A stretch of DNA of 64,000 nt from Paenibacillus melissococcoides. GTDB taxonomy: Bacteria; Bacillota; Bacilli; Paenibacillales; Paenibacillaceae. The notes below the pieces were generated by a model. The model ran no database searches. It was not told the DNA's origin and saw only the letters and a program-made list of their open reading frames with translations. Positions 59,642-64,000 of the stretch are shown here, in pieces; position 1 is the first letter of the stretch; every line of letters starts with the position of its first letter. The translations under genes and the position numbers were made by a program. The stretch covers positions 152,501-216,500 of the forward strand of contig CALYLO010000007.1 of assembly GCA_944800085.1 (NCBI GenBank). Direction: 5' to 3'.

Positions 59642-61984
59642 CTAGGTCGGCAGATTCTCCCCGGCCGGGACAGGCAGCCTGTCGGCCGGCGCAGACGGAT
59701 CCACTGCCGGCAGCGTCACCATTACCTGCGTTCCCTGGTTCAACTCACTCGTAATATCGATGCAGCCCCGATGGCTGTGAATAATCCGCTGGCTCACCAT
59801 CAGCCCCAGCCCGGTTCCCTTCTCCTTGTTGGTGAAGAACGGATCCCCCAGGCGGGACAAGTCTTCCGCCGGAATGCCAATTCCATAATCCTTGATGATG
59901 ACGATGACGCTGGACGTCCCGCGCGCCTCCACGATCAATTCGATCTCGCCGCCGCCGGGCATCGCTTCCATCGCATTTTTTATAATATTGATAAAGACTT
60001 GCTTCAGCTGATTCTCCTCGCAGTCCACCAGAGGCACATCCTCATCGAATCGCTTGACGAATTCAATATTGTGCAGATTGGCCTGACTGTCCAATAGGGA
60101 GAGCACGCTGTTCATAATGAGGCGCACATCCTTCGGCTGGAACCGCACCGCCTGCGGCTTCGCCAGAATGAGAAATTCGCTGACGATCAGGTTGATCCGG
60201 TCCAGCTCGGACAGCATCAGCTCGACATGGCTCGCATTGACACGCCTGGTCTGCTGCTGCAATTGCAGGAACCCGCGGAGCGTCGTGAGCGGATTGCGGA
60301 TTTCATGGGCGACGCCGGCAGCCAGTTGGCCGACGGTCGTCAGCTTCTCCGATCTCCGGAGCAGCTCCTCCATCCGCTTGCGGTTCGTCATATCCCGCGT
60401 AATGCTTGCCCAGGCGATACGCTCCCCTTTCTCGTCATAGATCGGCGAAGTGCTCACGCTGACGTCGAGCAGCCTTCCATCCTTCGTCAGCCGCGTCGTC
60501 TCCCGGTTGCTCACGGATTGGCCGTCGACAAGCGCCGCTTCCGACCTGCGCTCCTCCTCCATGGCCGATTCGGGCAATGTGGGCAGCGGCTGTCCTACCA
60601 CTTCCTCCTCCGTCCAGCCAAACATATCGACGAAGGCCTGATTGACCCGCTTCACCCGGCCTTGCAGATCGGTCACATGGATCGCATCATTGGACTGGTT
60701 GATGAACGATTCCAGATGCTCCTTCATCTCGCGGTTTTCTTCATAGAGCGCGGTTAACCGGCCGGTAGAGAGCTGAAGGCTGCGGGCCATCATATTTATG
60801 CGATGGGCGAGCAGCCCAAGCTCATCCTTCCGTTCGATGTTCAACTGGGTGTCGAACTGGCCGGCGGATATCATATTGACCTTGTTCAAGATCGATTTGA
60901 TCGGCTTGATGATCATGCCTGCGAACAGATAGCTGCATATCAGCACCGCTTCCAGCAGCAGGACTCCGATCGCGACATTCCGCATCAATTGATCATGGAG
61001 CGCGGCATTGAGCGATTCGAAGTTCATGACTACGTTCAGGACGTAAGGATCCTGGGTCTGCGTTCCCTGAATCGGAATAAAGCCTTTAATGATTGGGCGC
61101 TGCTGATAGCTGCTCTCATAGAATAGCGGCTTGTCCTCGGCCAGCGCTTCCCTTACATAGCTGACGTCGCGGTTGTCGCGGATATTATAGATCCCGAACA
61201 GCACCCGGCTGTCCTGCTGCCGAATATATTGAACGCCGTCGCTGCGCAGCGTAATCTTCGGAATCTGCTCCATCGCCCGCGGATTCAACGCGCTGATCTC
61301 CACCACATTCGCCTGGGCGCGAATCGTCTGATGGATGAGCAGATCCGGCTTATTCAGCTCGGAGTATACATCCACATTCCCGTCGCGAATATACGGATTA
61401 ATAATATAATCCCGCTTGCCGTCGTAATAATAACCCCACTTGTCCATGAATTCCGGGTTGGACGTCGAGACATCGAACGGGCCGGACCAGAAATGATCCA
61501 TGGTCTGGCCTTCCCGCACCGTGACCGGCTCCCCGTTCAGCATCTGCTCAAAGGCTTTGTACCAATAGCCCCATACGCGGGTGGACAGACCGATTTCCTT
61601 GAGATCCGACGACTTTTCGACAATAATATCCTCCCCGTCAGGGGAACGGTGAAGCAAGGAGATATGGGCGATTCCCAATTCCTTGGACAGCTTCTCGAGC
61701 TGTTCATTCGTCACCTCTTCCACCTTGGGAGGAAGCTTGTCCGCCGCATAAATGGAAGCAATATATAATTTCTCAGCCAATTGGATCTCAAATGCTTGGG
61801 AGGTCTGCAGAGATTGCTTGTAGGAGATATTAATCTGCTGCGCAATCACATCCATGCGCTGCTGCATTTCCTTGATGAGTTTATCCTTGGTGATATTATA
61901 GGTGAGAGTCATATGAAGTAAGAGCACGACGAGCACAATGCAAGATATCGAGATAGATAACTTGGCTTTAATCGAAAGTTTCAT
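59642..61984 (-). CDS. Membrane PAS/HAMP histidine kinase, sporulation-kinase type
   Basis: The 780-residue protein has two membrane segments (residues about 8-28 and 340-360) enclosing a large extracytoplasmic sensor domain. A HAMP domain, a PAS domain (INQSNDAIHVTDLQGRVKRV, with PAC end) and HisKA follow, with the phospho-acceptor His near residue 560 (VAHEIRNPLTTLRG). The ATPase has the N box NIIKNAMEAM and GTGLGLMVSQ. No response regulator gene is adjacent. The core is very like the kinase at 3478. Feeding Spo0F is likely but inferred. ATG 61984 follows GAGGTGAAGC. Confidence 0.9.
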   Translation of the reverse strand: MKLSIKAKLSISISCIVLVVLLLHMTLTYNITKDKLIKEMQQRMDVIAQQINISYKQSLQTSQAFEIQLAEKLYIASIYAADKLPPKVEEVTNEQLEKLSKELGIAHISLLHRSPDGEDIIVEKSSDLKEIGLSTRVWGYWYKAFEQMLNGEPVTVREGQTMDHFWSGPFDVSTSNPEFMDKWGYYYDGKRDYIINPYIRDGNVDVYSELNKPDLLIHQTIRAQANVVEISALNPRAMEQIPKITLRSDGVQYIRQQDSRVLFGIYNIRDNRDVSYVREALAEDKPLFYESSYQQRPIIKGFIPIQGTQTQDPYVLNVVMNFESLNAALHDQLMRNVAIGVLLLEAVLICSYLFAGMIIKPIKSILNKVNMISAGQFDTQLNIERKDELGLLAHRINMMARSLQLSTGRLTALYEENREMKEHLESFINQSNDAIHVTDLQGRVKRVNQAFVDMFGWTEEEVVGQPLPTLPESAMEEERRSEAALVDGQSVSNRETTRLTKDGRLLDVSVSTSPIYDEKGERIAWASITRDMTNRKRMEELLRRSEKLTTVGQLAAGVAHEIRNPLTTLRGFLQLQQQTRRVNASHVELMLSELDRINLIVSEFLILAKPQAVRFQPKDVRLIMNSVLSLLDSQANLHNIEFVKRFDEDVPLVDCEENQLKQVFINIIKNAMEAMPGGGEIELIVEARGTSSVIVIIKDYGIGIPAEDLSRLGDPFFTNKEKGTGLGLMVSQRIIHSHRGCIDITSELNQGTQVMVTLPAVDPSAPADRLPVPAGENLPT

Positions 61985-62015
61985 GCTTCACCTCTATCAG
62001 GTGTCTGCCGCAAGT

Positions 62016-62265
62016 TGTGGATAACTAGGACGACTTTTCCTGACAAATGTAGTATTCCGCTGGATCTTTACACTCGAATCATATCTTAATTTATAGCAAT
62101 TTGTCCATGTTTTTTGGAGATAACGCGAATAAAGAGTATAATTGTACACATCGGTTGACAGGTTCAGAAGCAAAACGAGCATAGTTATACACAAATTGTG
62201 AACATCTTTGGATAATATGTGGATAATTATGTGCGTAAATTATTTTATCCACAGACTTATGCACA
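62016..62265. promoter_or_regulatory. Cluster of DnaA boxes
   Basis: Three perfect TTATCCACA boxes occur: 62016-62024 (minus), 62218-62226 (minus) and 62245-62253 (plus). One-mismatch boxes are TTATACACA 62185-62193, TTTGGATAA 62207-62215 and TTATGCACA 62257-62265. Six boxes fall within 250 bases of a divergent promoter region, and the 80 bases from 62185 hold five of them. Confidence 0.75.
62114..62142 (+). promoter_or_regulatory. Probable sigma-A promoter of tadA
   Basis: TTGGAG (62114-62119) and TATAAT (62137-62142) are separated by 17 bases. The predicted start near 62149 puts five DnaA-box-like sequences inside the transcribed leader of tadA. Confidence 0.65.
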
Positions 62266-62316
62266 GTGTGTTAACAATCCGAATGTCTGTTCGGGGAATA
62301 ACGGGGGAATCAACAT

Positions 62317-62787
62317 ATGGAAGACATGATGGTACATGAGCAATGGATGCGTGCAGCCATGGAGGAAGCGAAAAAGGCCGAGGCTATCGGTGAAGTGCCG
62401 ATTGGCGCCGTCGTCGTTCGGGACGGGCAGATTATAGGCCGCGGCCACAATCTGCGCGAGACGACGCTCGATTCAACCGCTCATGCGGAGATGATCGCCA
62501 TCCGGGAAGCAAGCAGCGCCATCGGTGCGTGGCGGCTGCTCGATTGCACCTTATACGTCACGCTGGAGCCGTGTCCGATGTGCGCGGGGGCGCTCGTTCA
62601 ATCCCGCCTGCCGCTTGTCGTCTACGGAACGGCCGATCCGAAGGCCGGCTGTGCCGGAACGCTCATGAACCTGCTGCAGGAGCCCCGCTTCAATCATCGG
62701 GTCGACATTATCGAAGGCGTGCTGCAGGAAGAATGCGCTGCGATGCTGACCGATTTCTTCCGCCGTCTGCGCAAGAAGAAAGCGTAG
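62317..62787 (+). CDS. tadA: tRNA-specific adenosine deaminase
   Basis: The 156-residue enzyme converts A34 of tRNA-Arg(ACG) to inosine. The zinc site is His56 (with proton shuttle Glu58 in STAHAEMIAI) and Cys86, Cys89 (LEPCPMCAGAL). The segment VYGTADPKAGCAGTLMNLLQ and the basic C-terminus are typical of TadA rather than GuaD. ATG 62317 follows GGGGGAA. In B. subtilis tadA lies just upstream of the SRP RNA and dnaX; here these are at the other end of the window and on the other strand. Confidence 0.95.
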   Translation: MEDMMVHEQWMRAAMEEAKKAEAIGEVPIGAVVVRDGQIIGRGHNLRETTLDSTAHAEMIAIREASSAIGAWRLLDCTLYVTLEPCPMCAGALVQSRLPLVVYGTADPKAGCAGTLMNLLQEPRFNHRVDIIEGVLQEECAAMLTDFFRRLRKKKA

Positions 62788-62825
62788 CTGACAAGGCCTA
62801 ACGGCCCGGTAGTCCGGTCCTGCGG

Positions 62826-62861
62826 CCATGCCTCCTTCATCGCTGCGATGAGAAGGCATGG
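62826..62861. repeat. Imperfect long hairpin after tadA
   Basis: CCATGCCT and CTTCATCG pair with CGATGA and AAGGCATGG around a three-base loop, with one mismatch. No T-run follows. It may act as the tadA terminator. Confidence 0.5.
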
Positions 62862-62965
62862 TTCGGACGCCCTTGCCCATTATGTAAGCAAGTACTTGCA
62901 TTCATAGTGGCCCGCCGATACAATACAGGGAAGTCGACTATGCTGAGATGGAGGAGGGAACGTCC

Positions 62966-63357
62966 TTGAAGCTGCTGACATTTAGAATCATCCACAGGGA
63001 AGAGGTTCATTTCGGAACCGTGATCGGGAATTACGCCGTGCCCTTCGCTTCGCCCTCATTCTCGTCCCGCTGCACGGGCATACTATCGGGCAATACGGCC
63101 TCCTACTGAATCAGCCCGAGGGGCGGAGATATTTTCTGATGGCTGATTCCGTCTATGTGAGGGCGAATTACCGAACGCTTATAACGGGAAGCCTGGCGAG
63201 CCGACTCGCCCATTATAATGCCCGTCAATACCGGAGTCTGTTCCCGATGCTGCGGCAGCACGAAGAGAACAATCCGGAGATGGTATGCATTCCATCCCAT
63301 GATCCTGAGGCTTATGAGCAATATATTCCCGCCGGCTTGCAGCCGCAGCCTTTTTAA
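62966..63357 (+). pseudogene. MBL-fold hydrolase remnant
   Basis: A TTG behind GGAGGAGGG starts a frame (MKLLTFRIIHREEVHFGTVI) that ends at TGA 63107. A different frame holds the C-terminal part of a metallo-beta-lactamase-fold protein (HGHTIGQYGLLLNQPEGRRY, FLMADSVYVRANY) ending at TAA 63355-63357. The central part with the HxHxDH zinc motif is missing. So the gene has lost a large internal segment and is broken. Tentative family call from the HTIGQYGLLL and DSVYVRANY pattern. Confidence 0.55.
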
Positions 63358-63362
63358 CCCCA

Positions 63363-63944
63363 TTGCGCGAGGTGGTATTCCTGGAAACCCGTACGAAAGA
63401 TACGAGAGAGCGTATCATAGAGGCCGCCATGACATTGTTGAAGGAGAAAGGCTATCGCGGGGTGTCAACGAAGGCGATCGCCAGTGTGGCCGGCGTGAAC
63501 GAGATTACGCTAATCCGCCATTTCGGGAACAAGCGGAACATCTTCACTGCCGTTATGGAGAAGCTTTCCTACCTGCCCTCATTTGAAAAAATGTTAAAAG
63601 AAAATTTGATGTGGGATTTGCACGCGGACTTGCGAATGTTCGCCTTGAACTATCTCGACTACTTCCGCAAGAATGGAGACATCATCACGATCGCGTATAA
63701 GGAACTCGGCATGTTCCCGGAGTTGGATCGGCAAGTGGCTCTCATCCCGGTCAAGATGACAAGCTTGCTCGTCGACTAGGGCCGCATCCGGGATTGCCCC
63801 AGCGAAGCCTATGCAACGATGCTCTTATCGATGAATTTCGGCTTCTTGTATCATCGACTCATGCACGGAGACATATCGGGAATCTCCGAGGAAGACTTCA
63901 TCGAAGACACCATCGCTATCGTCGCGGATGGCCTGGCACCATAG
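63363..63944 (+). pseudogene. TetR-family regulator interrupted by an amber codon
   Basis: The frame encodes a complete TetR helix-turn-helix (STKAIASVAGVNEITLIRHF) and most of the ligand domain, then meets TAG at 63777-63779 after MTSLLVD. It continues in the same frame as GRIRDCPSEAYATMLLSMNF through EDTIAIVADGLAP to TAG 63942-63944, the expected end of a protein of about 190 residues. The start is uncertain: TTG 63363, or a rare CTG at 63381 better placed behind GAGGTGG. It follows the MBL remnant directly. Confidence 0.8.
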
Positions 63945-64000
63945 CCTCTAACGGGCCAAGGAGCCAGGCCAGGCGTTCTCCTTCGGCTATAAGTCCTTCT

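Noticed and set aside
62016..62316. Chromosomal origin oriC
   Set aside because: DnaA boxes are present, but dnaA, dnaN and an unwinding element of clear design are not in the window.
25667..63779. Genome-wide TAG reassignment (for example pyrrolysine)
   Set aside because: TAG ends intact genes such as recR and the S8 protease, and no pyl genes or CUA-tRNA were seen in the window.

Overview
The window looks like a chromosomal segment of a Paenibacillus-type member of the Bacillota. Supporting evidence is the moderately high GC content, AGGAGG-type ribosome binding sites with frequent TTG and GTG starts, and gene blocks known from Bacillus and relatives: dnaX-ybaB-recR-yaaL, rpmE-rho-murA-fbaA-spo0F-pyrG-rpoE, argS-ywiB, speE-speB, ywhD and ytxJ. 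It also carries sporulation phosphorelay components, a large SRP RNA with an Alu domain, and a c-di-AMP riboswitch. The species cannot be named from the sequence alone.

Layout. Bases 1-5,120 (minus strand) hold the DNA repair and replication block (yaaL fragment, recR, ybaB, dnaX), a soluble PAS histidine kinase and the SRP RNA. Bases 5,119-6,723 hold an AraC regulator coupled to a frameshifted membrane protein. Bases 6,875-14,631 (minus) are the core block rpmE, rho, murA, fbaA, spo0F, pyrG, rpoE, with a sigma-H promoter for spo0F and a GGGC-start attenuator for pyrG. Bases 14,970-17,000 carry a subtilisin-like protease followed by a repeat-rich non-coding stretch. Bases 17,000-22,530 carry tenA under a TPP riboswitch and a CstA-family transporter next to a LytS/LytT-type two-component system. 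Bases 22,670-34,340 carry argS, a DUF1934 protein, a broken ankyrin gene, an amidohydrolase/guanine-deaminase-like/LysR cassette, speE-speB, an IS110-family element and a class A penicillin-binding protein.

Bases 34,490-46,840 are mixed: an MFS permease with a GntR regulator, an AT-rich secreted stalk-domain protein, ywhD, a membrane M1 peptidase, an NlpC/P60 hydrolase behind a c-di-AMP riboswitch, a DUF4097 protein, a truncated AraC gene and an ExoIII-type nuclease. Bases 47,050-52,003 are rich in broken genes: two frameshifted lipoproteins, an amber-interrupted TetR gene, a frameshifted AraC gene and an ADP-ribosylglycohydrolase remnant. Intact ytxJ and a DUF2306 gene sit among them. Bases 52,141-57,333 carry a sulfurtransferase, a GNAT enzyme, a small conserved protein and an ECF transporter operon. 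Bases 57,800-63,944 carry motAB behind a clear sigma-D promoter, a second large PAS/HAMP kinase, tadA, an MBL-fold remnant and an amber-interrupted TetR gene.

Functional links. Spo0F and the two kinases are plausible parts of one sporulation phosphorelay. A cluster of DnaA-box-like sequences lies between the large kinase and tadA and could tie one or both to replication. SpeB and SpeE form a polyamine pathway. The LytS/LytT pair probably controls the adjacent CstA-type transporter. At least ten genes are interrupted, by single-base frameshifts (mostly in short homopolymers) or by in-frame TAG codons. This is either real gene decay or residual sequencing error, and re-sequencing would decide.
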